Assembly: GCF_023634765.1 (NCBI RefSeq)
Contig: NZ_JAMLFX010000002.1
Location: forward strand, 631,853 to 695,852
From: Pseudomonas sp. AKS31
GTDB lineage: Bacteria; Pseudomonadota; Gammaproteobacteria; Pseudomonadales; Pseudomonadaceae
DNA length: 64,000 nt
Reading direction: 5' to 3'
A program made the translations under genes and the position numbers. Positions 8,561 to 17,762 of this stretch are shown here, piece after piece. Under the pieces are notes generated by a model that saw only the letters and a list, made by a program, of their open reading frames with translations, was not told the DNA's origin and did no database searches. How positions within the stretch are numbered: position 1 is the first letter of the stretch; each line of letters begins with the position of its first letter.

Positions 8561-9742
8561 TCAGCGCATCCCTGCCCCTTGCTGATACTCGCGCGGCGTA
8601 CAGCCAAACTCCCGCCGAAACACCGTGTGCAGATACTGCGCAGATTTGAAGCCACAACTGCGCGCCACGTCGGCAATCACTGAGTCGGTATTTTTCAGGC
8701 CGCTGGTGGCCGCTGCCAGTTTGAAACGCAGGATCTCGTCGTGCACGCTGCAGCCTCGCTCGGCGCGGAAATGCGCTTCGAGTGACGAGCGCGATACGCC
8801 AACATACGCCGCCACCTGCGCCGTTTTGATGCCCTGGCAAGCGTATTGGCGAATGAACAGCAGGGCTTGCATGACGTAGGGATTGCCCAACGGCTGGTGC
8901 AAGCTCGATACCTGCACGTTGACTGCATCGGGCGGAATCAGGATTTGCGTGCCGGTGGATGGCATGCCGTGGAGCATCTGATGGAGCAATTGCGCGGCGG
9001 TACGGCCCATGGTTTCGGTGCCCTGAATAACAGAACTCAGGGGGACTCGGGTCAGGCTGCGGGTCAGCGGGTCGTTGTCGATGCCGATCAAGGCCACTTG
9101 CTCCGGCACGGCAATGCCGGCGGTCAGGCAGGCTTGCAGCAACTGACGCGCGCGGGCGTCGCTGACGGCGATGATGCCGATGGGTTTAGGCAGGCTTTGC
9201 AGCCAGGCGATCAGTTGTTCAACGGCGCTGTCCCACAGCGGTGCGCTGGTGCCCATACCACGGTAGATTTCGCCGTGCAGGCCATCGCGCTTCATCAGTT
9301 TGCGAAAGGCTTTTTCCCGCTCTTGCGCCCAACGATTGGCTTGCGCTTCAGGCAAGCTGAAGCAGGCAAAACGCTGCAGTCCTGCCTCGATCAAATGCGT
9401 GTAAGCCAAGGTGATCAGCGCATTGTTATCGGTGGCGACATACGGAATCGCCTTTGGATAGGCGCGCTTATCTTCGTACGAGCCCCCTACCGCTACCACT
9501 GGCAACTGAATGTCGGCCAGCGCCTCGCCAATCAGCGGATCGTCGAAGTCGGCGATGATCCCGTCACCCTGCCAGCGCTCGATGCCTTTCAAACGACAGA
9601 GAAAATCCTCTTCCAGAAACAGGTCCCAGGAAGCACGGGTGCTGCTGAGGTAGTTGCCGATGCCGCTGATGATCCCACGGTCATAGATCTTGCTGCCGTT
9701 GAACAACAGGGCGATGCGGTGAACAGGCGGTACGGTTTTCAT
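8561..9742 (-). CDS. xylR: D-xylose utilisation regulator XylR (AraC family)
   Basis: 393 residues. The first 280 or so form a LacI/ribose-binding-like sensor ([20 protein letters not shown] at the start, [20 protein letters not shown] near residue 225), and the last 100 form an AraC-type double helix-turn-helix ending in a [13 protein letters not shown] signature. This sensor-plus-AraC arrangement is that of XylR, which binds D-xylose and activates xyl promoters. It is divergent from xylA with a 175-base intergenic region between the start codons, and a direct repeat before xylF is a candidate binding site. Confidence is high because of the adjacent complete xylAFGH set. Confidence 0.93.
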   Translation of the reverse strand: MKTVPPVHRIALLFNGSKIYDRGIISGIGNYLSSTRASWDLFLEEDFLCRLKGIERWQGDGIIADFDDPLIGEALADIQLPVVAVGGSYEDKRAYPKAIPYVATDNNALITLAYTHLIEAGLQRFACFSLPEAQANRWAQEREKAFRKLMKRDGLHGEIYRGMGTSAPLWDSAVEQLIAWLQSLPKPIGIIAVSDARARQLLQACLTAGIAVPEQVALIGIDNDPLTRSLTRVPLSSVIQGTETMGRTAAQLLHQMLHGMPSTGTQILIPPDAVNVQVSSLHQPLGNPYVMQALLFIRQYACQGIKTAQVAAYVGVSRSSLEAHFRAERGCSVHDEILRFKLAAATSGLKNTDSVIADVARSCGFKSAQYLHTVFRREFGCTPREYQQGAGMR

Positions 9743-9917
9743 TGTTTTCAGGCTTGTCCCGAGCCCCTTGTCACAGAGGCGATTGGCACAGACTAGGCGC
9801 CTGGCCGAAGAAGCTCAATACGCAAAATCGCACCCGGTGTTGGTGTTTTTCATAATCAGCAGGCACGGGGCCGTTGCTAGTATCGAGACACCGCCAAGAA
9901 CAACAAGGACAAGGTCC
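9743..9917. promoter_or_regulatory. Divergent xylR-xylA intergenic control region
   Basis: This 175-base region lies between the xylR start (minus) and xylA start (plus) and must hold both promoters. It contains an AAGGA ribosome site before xylA (around 9905-9914) and AT-richer stretches around 9820-9860. TTGTC occurs at 9754-9758 and again at 9768-9772. I could not define convincing -35/-10 pairs or a XylR site by eye. Confidence 0.5.
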
Positions 9918-11234
9918 ATGCAGTATTTCCCTGATGTCGAGCCGATTCGCTTCGAAGGTCCGGATAGCGATTCCCCCCTCTCCTTTCGTCACTACGACGC
10001 CGACAAACTGATCCTCGGCAAACCCATGCGCGAACACCTGCGCATGGCCGCCTGTTACTGGCACACGTTCGTCTGGCCGGGTTCCGATGTATTCGGCGCG
10101 GGGACGTTCAAGCGCCCATGGCAACACGCCGGCGACCCGATGGAGCTGGCCATAGGCAAAGCCGCTGCGGCCTTCGAATTCTTCTCCAAACTGGGTATCG
10201 ACTATTACTGCTTCCATGACACGGATGTCGCCCCGGAAGGCCAGTCACTGAAGGAGTACCGCAACCACTTCGCGCAAATGGTCGATCACCTCGAGCGACA
10301 TCAGGAACAAAGCGGAATCAAGCTGTTGTGGGGCACCGCCAATTGCTTCAGCAACCCGCGTTTCGCTGCCGGCGCCGCGAGCAATCCGGATCCCGAAGTG
10401 TTCGCCTGCGCCGCTGCCCAAGTGTTCAGCGCCATGAACGCGACCCATCGCCTGAAAGGCGCCAACTACGTGTTGTGGGGCGGTCGCGAAGGCTACGAAA
10501 CCCTGCTCAACACAGACTTGAAACGGGAACGCGAACAACTGGGCCGCTTTATGCGCATGGTGGTCGAGCACAAGCACAAGATCGGTTTCACCGGCGACCT
10601 GCTGATCGAACCGAAGCCGCAGGAGCCGACCAAGCACCAATACGATTACGACAGCGCCACCGTGTTCGGCTTTCTTCAGCAGTACGGGCTGGAGCACGAA
10701 ATCAAGGTCAACATCGAGGCCAACCACGCGACCCTGGCCGGGCATAGCTTCCATCACGAGATTGCGACAGCCGTATCGCTGGGGATTTTCGGCAGCATCG
10801 ACGCCAACCGTGGCGATCCGCAAAACGGCTGGGACACCGACCAATTCCCCAACAGCGTTGAAGAAATGACCCTGGCCACCTATGAAATCCTCAAGGCTGG
10901 CGGGTTCAAGAACGGCGGTTTCAACTTCGATTCCAAGGTTCGCCGGCAGAGCCTTGATCAGATTGATCTGTTCCATGGCCACGTCGGTGCCATGGATGTT
11001 CTCGCCCTGTCTCTGGAACGCGCAGCGGCCATGGTGCAGAACGACGAACTGCAACGGCTCAAGGATCAACGCTATGTCGGTTGGCAGCAGCCCTTCGGGC
11101 AGGCGGTGATGGCCGGTGACTTCAACCTTGAGTCGTTGGCCGAGCACGCATTCACCAACGAGTTGAACCCGCAAGCTGTCAGCGGCCGCCAGGAAATGCT
11201 CGAGAACATCGTCAACCGCTACCTCTATCGCTGA
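9918..11234 (+). CDS. xylA: Xylose isomerase
   Basis: 438 residues, the class II (long) xylose isomerase length. Start ATG 9918 follows an ACAAGGA ribosome site; the frame extends upstream without support. Motifs: [19 protein letters not shown] with the catalytic His, the metal-binding Glu in [13 protein letters not shown], the metal-binding Asp/His cluster in [19 protein letters not shown], and [13 protein letters not shown]. It converts D-xylose to D-xylulose in the cytoplasm. No xylulokinase gene is present between xylA and the transporter genes, so the kinase is elsewhere, as often in this genus. Confidence 0.96.
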   Translation: MQYFPDVEPIRFEGPDSDSPLSFRHYDADKLILGKPMREHLRMAACYWHTFVWPGSDVFGAGTFKRPWQHAGDPMELAIGKAAAAFEFFSKLGIDYYCFHDTDVAPEGQSLKEYRNHFAQMVDHLERHQEQSGIKLLWGTANCFSNPRFAAGAASNPDPEVFACAAAQVFSAMNATHRLKGANYVLWGGREGYETLLNTDLKREREQLGRFMRMVVEHKHKIGFTGDLLIEPKPQEPTKHQYDYDSATVFGFLQQYGLEHEIKVNIEANHATLAGHSFHHEIATAVSLGIFGSIDANRGDPQNGWDTDQFPNSVEEMTLATYEILKAGGFKNGGFNFDSKVRRQSLDQIDLFHGHVGAMDVLALSLERAAAMVQNDELQRLKDQRYVGWQQPFGQAVMAGDFNLESLAEHAFTNELNPQAVSGRQEMLENIVNRYLYR

Positions 11235-11268
11235 TCGCTACGAGAATCTGCCGGCGCAACGACGCTGT

Positions 11269-11319
11269 GACAATTGCACGACAATTCTGTGCCTGCGGCG
11301 CCGGCGGATTCTCTACAGT
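11269..11319 (+). promoter_or_regulatory. Candidate XylR site and promoter of xylFGH
   Basis: The heptamer GACAATT occurs at 11269-11275 and again at 11280-11286, so the copies are one helical turn (11 bases) apart in the same orientation, as AraC-family proteins prefer. A possible -10 element TACAGT lies at 11314-11319; its -35 position would be at about 11291-11296, five bases past the repeats, the place expected for an activator touching RNA polymerase. Assignment to XylR is inference. Confidence 0.4.
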
Positions 11320-11381
11320 TTACCAGCCCGATACTCATCGTCAGGCCGTGTCTTTCCAACAACAATAAAAGGACGCCCCAC

Positions 11382-12383
11382 ATGAAGAACGTAAAACGTA
11401 CGCTATTGGCCACTGCTCTGGCCGTGCTGTCTCTGCCGGTGATGGCTGACGCAGCCCACCCGAAAATCGGTTTTTCCATTGACGACTTGCGCCTGGAACG
11501 CTGGTCGCGTGACCGTGACTACTTCGTTGCGGCGGCAGAAAAAATGGACGCCAAGGTCTTCGTGCAGTCGGCGGATGCCAACGAGCAGAAGCAGATTTCC
11601 CAGATCGAGAACCTGATTTCCCGAGGCGTCGACGTCATCGTCATCGTGCCGTTCAACGCCACGGTGCTGACCAACGCGGTGGCCGAAGCGAAGAAGGCCG
11701 GGATCAAGGTCGTGTCCTATGACCGGCTCATTCTCAATGCCGATGTCGACGCCTATATTTCCTTCGATAACGAAAAAGTCGGCGAGATGCAGGCCAGCGG
11801 CGTGCTGAAAGCGGCGCCCAAGGGCAATTACTTTTTGCTCGGTGGTGCGCCCACCGACAACAACGCCAAGATCCTCCGTGAAGGTCAGATGAAAGTTCTG
11901 CAACCGGCCATCGACAAGGGTGATATCAAGATCGTCGGCCAGCAGTGGGTGAAGGAATGGAACCCGACCGAGGCGCTGAGCATTGTTGAAAACGCCCTGA
12001 CCCGCAACGACAACAAAATCGACGGCATCGTCGCTTCCAACGACGCCACGGCCGGTGGCGCCATTCAGGCTTTGGCGGCGCAGCAACTGGCCGGCAAAGT
12101 GCCGATTTCCGGGCAGGACGCTGACCTCGCAGCGGTCAAGCGCGTGATCGCCGGCACACAAACCATGACCGTGTACAAGCCGTTGAAACTCATCGCCTCC
12201 GAAGCAGCCAAGCTCTCGGTGCAACTGGCGCGCAACGAAAAACCTGCATTCAGCTCGCAGTACGACAACGGCAGCAAAAAAGTCGACACCATCCTGCTCA
12301 CGCCAACCCCGTTGACCAAGGACAACATCGACCTGCTCGAACAGGACGGCTTCTACACCAAGGCGCAAATTGCCGGGAAGTGA
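11382..12383 (+). CDS. xylF: D-xylose ABC transporter, substrate-binding protein
   Basis: 333 residues with a signal peptide (RTLLATALAVLSLPVMADA, cleavage around residue 23-25). The mature part starts AHPKIGFSIDDLRLERW and carries YDRLILNADVDAYISFDN and SGQDADLAAVKRVIAGTQ, the hinge and ligand-contact regions recognised in XylF. ATG 11382 is chosen because it begins the signal peptide. It captures D-xylose in the periplasm for XylGH. A REP pair separates it from xylG, a typical position to stabilise the highly expressed binding-protein message. Confidence 0.95.
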   Translation: MKNVKRTLLATALAVLSLPVMADAAHPKIGFSIDDLRLERWSRDRDYFVAAAEKMDAKVFVQSADANEQKQISQIENLISRGVDVIVIVPFNATVLTNAVAEAKKAGIKVVSYDRLILNADVDAYISFDNEKVGEMQASGVLKAAPKGNYFLLGGAPTDNNAKILREGQMKVLQPAIDKGDIKIVGQQWVKEWNPTEALSIVENALTRNDNKIDGIVASNDATAGGAIQALAAQQLAGKVPISGQDADLAAVKRVIAGTQTMTVYKPLKLIASEAAKLSVQLARNEKPAFSSQYDNGSKKVDTILLTPTPLTKDNIDLLEQDGFYTKAQIAGK

Positions 12384-12409
12384 CCGGATCGTAAATCTCT
12401 GGTCAACCC

Positions 12410-12499
12410 TGTGGGAGCGAGCCTGCTCGCGAAGACGGCAGCACATTCGGAATCGATGCTGGCTGAACCACCGCTTTCGCGAGCAGGCTCGCTCCCACA
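12410..12499. repeat. Inverted pair of Pseudomonas REP sequences (REPIN)
   Basis: Two copies of the same 24-base REP unit face each other: 12410-12433 and, as its exact reverse complement, 12476-12499. Each copy is itself a hairpin with GCGAG and CTCGC arms, and the spacer is 42 bases. This is the common GTGGGAGCGAGC-type element of fluorescent pseudomonads, mobilised by RAYT transposases; no RAYT gene is in the window. Its place between xylF and xylG may give more XylF than XylGH by mRNA protection. Confidence 0.93.
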
Positions 12500-12542
12500 C
12501 AGGTTGGGTGATGTCTGAGTCCTTGTTATACGAGCCCTCTCC

Positions 12543-14099
12543 ATGTCCGACTATCTGCTGCAAATGAACGGCATCGTCAAAACTTTCGGCGGTGTCAAAG
12601 CGCTCAACGGCATCGACATCAAGGTCAGGCCTGGTGAATGCGTTGGCCTGTGCGGCGAGAATGGCGCCGGCAAGTCGACGCTGATGAAGATCCTTTCGGC
12701 GGTCTACCCGCACGGCACCTGGGACGGTGAAATCCTCTGGGACGGGCAACCGCTCCGGGCGCAATCGATCAGTGAAACGGAAGCTGCCGGCATCGTCATC
12801 ATTCACCAGGAACTGACGCTGGTGCCCGACCTGTCGGTGGCCGAAAACATTTTCATGGGCCATGAATTGACCCTGCCCGGCGGGCGCATGAACTACCCGG
12901 CGATGATCCACCGCGCCGAAGCCCTGATGCGCGAATTGAAAGTCCCCGACATGAACGTGTCGCTGCCGGTTTCGCAGTACGGCGGCGGCTATCAGCAACT
13001 GGTGGAAATCGCCAAGGCCCTGAACAAAAAGGCCCGCTTGCTGATCCTCGACGAGCCCTCCTCGGCCTTGAGCCGTTCGGAAATCGAGGTGTTGCTGGAC
13101 ATCATCCGCGACCTCAAAGCCAAAGGCGTTGCCTGCGTCTACATCTCGCACAAACTCGATGAAGTGGCCGCCGTGTGCGACACCATTTCGGTGATCCGCG
13201 ACGGCAAACACATCGCCACCACCGCCATGGCCGACATGGACATTGCACAGATCATCACCCAGATGGTCGGGCGGGAAATGAGCAACCTCTACCCCAGCGA
13301 ACCACACGACATTGGCGAAGTGATTTTCGAGGCTCGTCACATCACTTGCTACGACGTCGATAACCCCAAGCGCAAACGGGTCGACGATATTTCCTTCGTC
13401 CTCAAACGCGGCGAGATCCTTGGCATCGCCGGTCTGGTCGGTGCCGGCCGTACCGAACTGGTGACCGCGCTGTTCGGCGCCTATCCCGGCCGCAACGAGG
13501 GCGAAGTCTGGCTCGATGGCCAACCCATCGACACCCGCACGCCGCTCAAATCAATCCGCGCCGGCCTGTGTCTGGTGCCGGAAGACCGCAAGCGCCAAGG
13601 CATCATTCCGGACTTGGGCGTCGGCCAGAACATCACCCTCGCCGTGCTGGACAACTACTCGAAACTGACCCGTATCGATGCCGAAGCCGAACTGGGCTGC
13701 ATCGATCAGGAAATCTCGCGCCTGCACCTCAAGACCGCCAGCCCATTCCTGCCGATCACCAGCCTGTCGGGTGGCAATCAACAAAAAGCCGTGCTGGCGA
13801 AGATGCTGCTGGCTAAACCCCGGGTGCTGATTCTCGACGAGCCGACCCGAGGCGTGGACGTCGGCGCCAAATACGAGATCTACAAATTGATGGCCGCGCT
13901 GGCCGCCGCAGGCGTGTCGATCATCATGGTGTCGTCGGAGCTGGCCGAAGTGCTCGGCGTATCCGACCGCGTGCTGGTGATCGGCGAGGGCCAGTTGCGT
14001 GGAGACTTCGTCAACCATGAACTCACCCAGGAACAGGTGCTCGCCGCCGCCCTCAGCCAGCCTGGCAGCCATAACAATAATGATCGGAAAACCGCGTAA
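12543..14099 (+). CDS. xylG: D-xylose ABC transporter, double ATP-binding protein
   Basis: 518 residues with two ABC cassettes. The first has Walker [13 protein letters not shown] near residue 38, a [16 protein letters not shown] signature region and [12 protein letters not shown]. The second has the degenerate Walker [12 protein letters not shown] typical of the second cassette of sugar ATPases, then [17 protein letters not shown] and [14 protein letters not shown]. It energises xylose import with XylH. The stop codon TAA ends at 14099 and the xylH ATG begins at 14100, so translation is coupled. Confidence 0.95.
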   Translation: MSDYLLQMNGIVKTFGGVKALNGIDIKVRPGECVGLCGENGAGKSTLMKILSAVYPHGTWDGEILWDGQPLRAQSISETEAAGIVIIHQELTLVPDLSVAENIFMGHELTLPGGRMNYPAMIHRAEALMRELKVPDMNVSLPVSQYGGGYQQLVEIAKALNKKARLLILDEPSSALSRSEIEVLLDIIRDLKAKGVACVYISHKLDEVAAVCDTISVIRDGKHIATTAMADMDIAQIITQMVGREMSNLYPSEPHDIGEVIFEARHITCYDVDNPKRKRVDDISFVLKRGEILGIAGLVGAGRTELVTALFGAYPGRNEGEVWLDGQPIDTRTPLKSIRAGLCLVPEDRKRQGIIPDLGVGQNITLAVLDNYSKLTRIDAEAELGCIDQEISRLHLKTASPFLPITSLSGGNQQKAVLAKMLLAKPRVLILDEPTRGVDVGAKYEIYKLMAALAAAGVSIIMVSSELAEVLGVSDRVLVIGEGQLRGDFVNHELTQEQVLAAALSQPGSHNNNDRKTA

Positions 14100-15236
14100 A
14101 TGAATCAGGTCAAACAACTGTTCACCCGCTACAAAATGCTCGCGCTGGTGTTTGCCGTGGTGCTGATCTGGCTGTTCTTCAGCTGGCAGACCGAGGGCGG
14201 ATTCCTCACTCCGCGCAACCTGTCCAATCTGCTGCGGCAAATGTCGATTACCGGGATTCTCGCCTGCGGCATGGTGCTGGTGATCATCAGCGGCGAGATC
14301 GATTTATCGGTCGGCTCATTGCTCGGTCTGCTCGGTGGCCTCGCGGCGATTCTCGATGTGGTCTACCACATTCCCCTGCTGGCCAACCTGAGCCTGGTCG
14401 CCCTCTGCGGGCTGATGATCGGTCTCGCCAATGGCTACATGGCGGCTTACCTGCGCATACCCTCGTTCATCGTGGGTCTGGGCGGCATGCTGGCGTTTCG
14501 CGGGATTCTGCTGGGGATTACCGGTGGCACGACCATCGCGCCGGTATCGCCGGAACTGGTTTACATCGGCCAGGGTTACTTGCCCCACGCAATCGGCACC
14601 GGCCTGGGCATTCTGTTGTTCGCGCTGACCGTTTTCCTCACCTGGAAACAACGGCGCAATCGCGCCCTTCACGGCCTCGCGGCGCATTCGTTAATGCGTG
14701 ACGTCATCCGCGTGTTGGTGATCGGCGCCGTACTCGCCGGTTTCGTCCAGACGCTCAACAGTTACGATGGCATTCCGGTGCCGGTCCTGTTGCTGCTGAT
14801 TCTGCTGGGTGTGTTCAGCTACGTGACCAGTCAGACCGTGTTCGGCCGACGCGTGTACGCCGTGGGCAGCAACATGGAAGCGACGCGCTTGTCCGGCATC
14901 AATGTGCAGGCCGTGAAGTTGTGGATTTTCGGGATCATGGGCGTGATGTGCGCCCTCGCCGGCGTGGTCAACACCGCGCGCCTGGCCGCCGGTTCGCCTT
15001 CGGCCGGGAGCATGGGCGAACTCGATGCCATCGCCGCGTGCTTTATCGGCGGCACCTCCATGCGCGGCGGTTCCGGTACGGTGTACGGCGCCCTCCTCGG
15101 CGCGCTGGTCATCACCAGCCTCGACAACGGCATGTCGATGCTCGACGTCGACAGCTATTGGCAGATGATCGTCAAGGGCAGCATTCTGGTGTTGGCTGTC
15201 TGGGTTGATGTCAGTACGCGAACCGGGCGCCGTTGA
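14100..15236 (+). CDS. xylH: D-xylose ABC transporter, permease
   Basis: 378 residues with about ten membrane segments in the inner membrane. ISGEIDLSVGSLLGLLGG near residue 64, YLRIPSFIVGLGGMLAFRG and ACFIGGTSMRGGSGTVYGA are the diagnostic stretches of the sugar-type (BPD_transp_2) permease family. It starts at the base right after the xylG stop. It forms the xylose channel energised by XylG. Confidence 0.95.
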   Translation: MNQVKQLFTRYKMLALVFAVVLIWLFFSWQTEGGFLTPRNLSNLLRQMSITGILACGMVLVIISGEIDLSVGSLLGLLGGLAAILDVVYHIPLLANLSLVALCGLMIGLANGYMAAYLRIPSFIVGLGGMLAFRGILLGITGGTTIAPVSPELVYIGQGYLPHAIGTGLGILLFALTVFLTWKQRRNRALHGLAAHSLMRDVIRVLVIGAVLAGFVQTLNSYDGIPVPVLLLLILLGVFSYVTSQTVFGRRVYAVGSNMEATRLSGINVQAVKLWIFGIMGVMCALAGVVNTARLAAGSPSAGSMGELDAIAACFIGGTSMRGGSGTVYGALLGALVITSLDNGMSMLDVDSYWQMIVKGSILVLAVWVDVSTRTGRR

Positions 15237-15246
15237 GCCCCAGGGA

Positions 15247-16170
15247 TCACGCGGCGGGCGTGGTCGCGGGCGCCGGGCCGAGAATTTCCATCAGGAAATC
15301 GATAAACACATTGATCCGGCTGGAGCCACGGTGATTGGGTAAATACAACGCGTTGATGCACGTGCTGGCACTGCCGGGATTGACCTCGTACTGCTCAAGC
15401 AAGCGGGTCAGCCGGCCGGCTGCGACGTCGTCGCGTACCAGCCAGTCAGCCAACAGCGTCACCCCGCCGCCGCCGATGGCGGCTTCGCGCAGGATGTCGG
15501 CGTTATTGCTTTGCAGGCGCCCATGGACGTTGAGCTGAATGGGCGCGTCTTCATTCTGAAAGGTCCAGTGCTGGTGGGTGCCGCCGTAATCGAAACGCAG
15601 GCATTGGTGCTCCAGCAAATCCCGTGGGTGACAGAGCGCCGCGCTACGCGCCAGATACGCCGGACTGGCCACCACCCAGCGCTCGAAATGCCCCACCCGT
15701 TTGCTGACGATGTCTTCACTGACCACCGACGACCCCAGCCGCACCGAAACATCGATCTGCTCGCTGAGCAGGTCGCTGACCTGATCGCTCAGCGACAGAC
15801 TGATCTCCAGCCCCGGATGCCGCTCGAGCAAGCGGCTCAGGTGCGGCGCGATCAGGCGCCGCCCGAACTCCACCGGTACGCTGACACGCAGACGGCCCTG
15901 CGCTTCGGCGCCACGATCGGCGACAACAGCATCGGCTTCGTCGATTGCGTCGAGAATCGCCACGGCTTTTTCGAAATAGGTCTGGCCGGCAACGGTCACG
16001 CTGGTGTTGCGCGTAGTGCGATTGAGCAGGCTCGCGCCCAGCTCGTGTTCCAGCCCCGCGACTTGCCGTGTCACTGACGACGTTGATATCCCGAGTTTGC
16101 GCGCTGCCGAGGAGTAGCCCCCGCAGCGCACGGTTTCCACAAACATCTTCAGTGCCAGCAACTTGTCCAT
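15247..16170 (-). CDS. LysR family transcriptional regulator
   Basis: 307 residues. Start ATG 16170 gives MDKLLALKMFVETVRCGGYS, the normal LysR N-terminus; a longer frame adds 34 residues without support. The winged helix region reads SSAARKLGISTSSVTRQVAGLE, followed by the substrate-binding domain from about residue 90 (GRLRVSVPVEFGRRLI). It belongs to the DNA-binding subgroup with a VTR recognition helix. It lies downstream of an MFS exporter gene on the same strand, and the molybdenum hydroxylase operon starts divergently beyond that exporter, so it may control either. Inducer unknown. Confidence 0.85.
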   Translation of the reverse strand: MDKLLALKMFVETVRCGGYSSAARKLGISTSSVTRQVAGLEHELGASLLNRTTRNTSVTVAGQTYFEKAVAILDAIDEADAVVADRGAEAQGRLRVSVPVEFGRRLIAPHLSRLLERHPGLEISLSLSDQVSDLLSEQIDVSVRLGSSVVSEDIVSKRVGHFERWVVASPAYLARSAALCHPRDLLEHQCLRFDYGGTHQHWTFQNEDAPIQLNVHGRLQSNNADILREAAIGGGGVTLLADWLVRDDVAAGRLTRLLEQYEVNPGSASTCINALYLPNHRGSSRINVFIDFLMEILGPAPATTPAA

Positions 16171-16264
16171 AAGCGGGGTCCGGTCGATAGGGAACGCGGA
16201 TGATTGTGCATCACTGTTCCCGCGTCGTCTTGTACCGCCGTGCTTGAACACGCTCGCCGGTTGT

Positions 16265-17464
16265 TCAGACATCGGCCTGGCGACTCAGGAACAAGCCGAG
16301 CGCAAGCGCTGGCAACAGCGCCACCGCGACGGCGGACAGGTTCCAGCCGAAATGCTCGTACAGCGGACTCGCGACCAGCGACCCCAGCGCGCCGCCGACG
16401 AAAATACTGGTCATGTACACGGCGTTAAGGCGCGCACGGCTGTGCGGATCGAGAGCGTAAACCTCACGCTGGCCGAGCACCATGTTCAATTGCACGGCGA
16501 AATCCAGCAGCACCGCGCACACCACCAGCCAGACATAGCCGCTGCCGGGTAGCGCGGCGATCAACAGCGAAACCGGCGCCAGCAACAACGCGACCAGTGT
16601 GCCGCGCCGAGCATACCCGGCATCGGCCAGACGCCCGGCAATCGGCGCTGCAATGGCACCCACCGCACCGACCAGGGCGAAGATCGCCACCTGTGCTTGA
16701 GTGAAGCCGTGGTGACGCATCAGTTCAATCGGTGCGAGGGTCCAGAACAGGCTGAAACTGGCAAACAGCAGCCCTTGATACAGCGAGCGCTGTCGCAACA
16801 CTGAATAGCGCCGGGCCAAGGCAAACACCGAACCGATCAGCGCGGCATACGTGGCTTTATGCGTCGGCAGCCGACGCGGCAGTGCCACCGCAGTGATCAG
16901 CGCGATGACGGCCATCAGGGCCGCCGCGCTGTAAAACACTCCGCGCCAACCAAACACTTCAACCAACAGACTCGACAGTGGTCGTGACAACAGAATGCCC
17001 AGCAGCAGACCGCTCATGATATTGCCGACAACGCGGCCACGGCTGGCCTCGGGCGCCAGGTGCGCCGCCAGCGGCACAAGGATCTGCACCGCCACCGAGG
17101 TCAGGCCGATCAGCAAGGACAACACGAGGAACATCGACGGTGAATGGGTCAGTCCGGCGCACAACAGCGTAACGCTCGCCGCAAGAGTGAAGCCGACCAC
17201 CAGCCGGCGGTTTTCCATCAGGTCGGCGAGCGGCACCAGCAGCAACAGGCCCAGGGCGTAGCCAAACTGCGTCAGCGAAACGATCAGGCTGGCATTGGCG
17301 CTGGACAGTCCGACCTGCGGTGCAATCAGTTCGACGATCGGCTGCGCGTAATAAAGATTGGCCACGACCGCGCCACAGCAAAATGCCAGGAACGCGACCA
17401 TCAGGCCGGACAGTGAAGTTGGCTGTTCGGCATTCGCCGCAACGGCCGGATTGCCTGTGAGCAT
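16265..17464 (-). CDS. MFS transporter (drug/efflux type)
   Basis: 399 residues, about twelve membrane segments. The segment LYYAQPIVELIAPQVGLS in the first helices and PLADLMENRRLVVGF between helices 2 and 3 are typical of the YgaY/arabinose-efflux-like branch of major facilitators. A GAGGTG ribosome site precedes ATG 17464. It is followed on the same strand by the LysR gene and lies divergent from the cytochrome c / molybdenum hydroxylase operon; it may export the substrate or product of that enzyme. Substrate not determinable. Confidence 0.8.
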   Translation of the reverse strand: MLTGNPAVAANAEQPTSLSGLMVAFLAFCCGAVVANLYYAQPIVELIAPQVGLSSANASLIVSLTQFGYALGLLLLVPLADLMENRRLVVGFTLAASVTLLCAGLTHSPSMFLVLSLLIGLTSVAVQILVPLAAHLAPEASRGRVVGNIMSGLLLGILLSRPLSSLLVEVFGWRGVFYSAAALMAVIALITAVALPRRLPTHKATYAALIGSVFALARRYSVLRQRSLYQGLLFASFSLFWTLAPIELMRHHGFTQAQVAIFALVGAVGAIAAPIAGRLADAGYARRGTLVALLLAPVSLLIAALPGSGYVWLVVCAVLLDFAVQLNMVLGQREVYALDPHSRARLNAVYMTSIFVGGALGSLVASPLYEHFGWNLSAVAVALLPALALGLFLSRQADV

Positions 17465-17705
17465 GATGACACCTCATTGAGTTCAGGAAAGTGCTGCCAA
17501 GGCTACGGCTCTGTGGCGACGCGCAGAATCCACGCGGCGGGCAACGCAGTGATGCGTCCGGCGCAACGGCGCAGGCGTTGCTTGTCGCGCAACGCGCTGT
17601 TGCGTGCCCCGGTGATTCTCCCGCGCTTGCGGTTTCTCTACGCTTTGGCCCTGGCGCTGTCGTCCCCCGCGGCGCCCTTCCCCGGCTGTCACAAGGAGCG
17701 TTGTC

Positions 17706-17762
17706 ATGACCCGTATCCCATCCGTTCTGCCATTGCCTGCCACGTTGTTCTCTGTCCCATGA
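17706..17762 (+). CDS. 18-residue leader ORF coupled to the cytochrome c gene
   Basis: ATG 17706 has the strong ribosome site AAGGAG at 17693-17698 and encodes MTRIPSVLPLPATLFSVP, then stops with TGA at 17760-17762. The cytochrome c start ATG is at 17759-17761, so the two share ATGA. The cytochrome start has no ribosome site of its own except through this leader, so translational coupling or attenuation is likely. The peptide itself may have no function. No homologue known to me. Confidence 0.45.
   Translation: MTRIPSVLPLPATLFSVP

Noticed and set aside
12410..12499. Possible CRISPR repeat pair
   Set aside because: Only two copies, in inverted orientation, with a REP consensus; no array and no cas gene.
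11403..13523. A 706-codon open frame on the minus strand across xylF and xylG
   Set aside because: It is antisense to two unmistakable genes. GC-rich codon use leaves the mirrored frame open, and its translation has no recognisable domains or a ribosome site.
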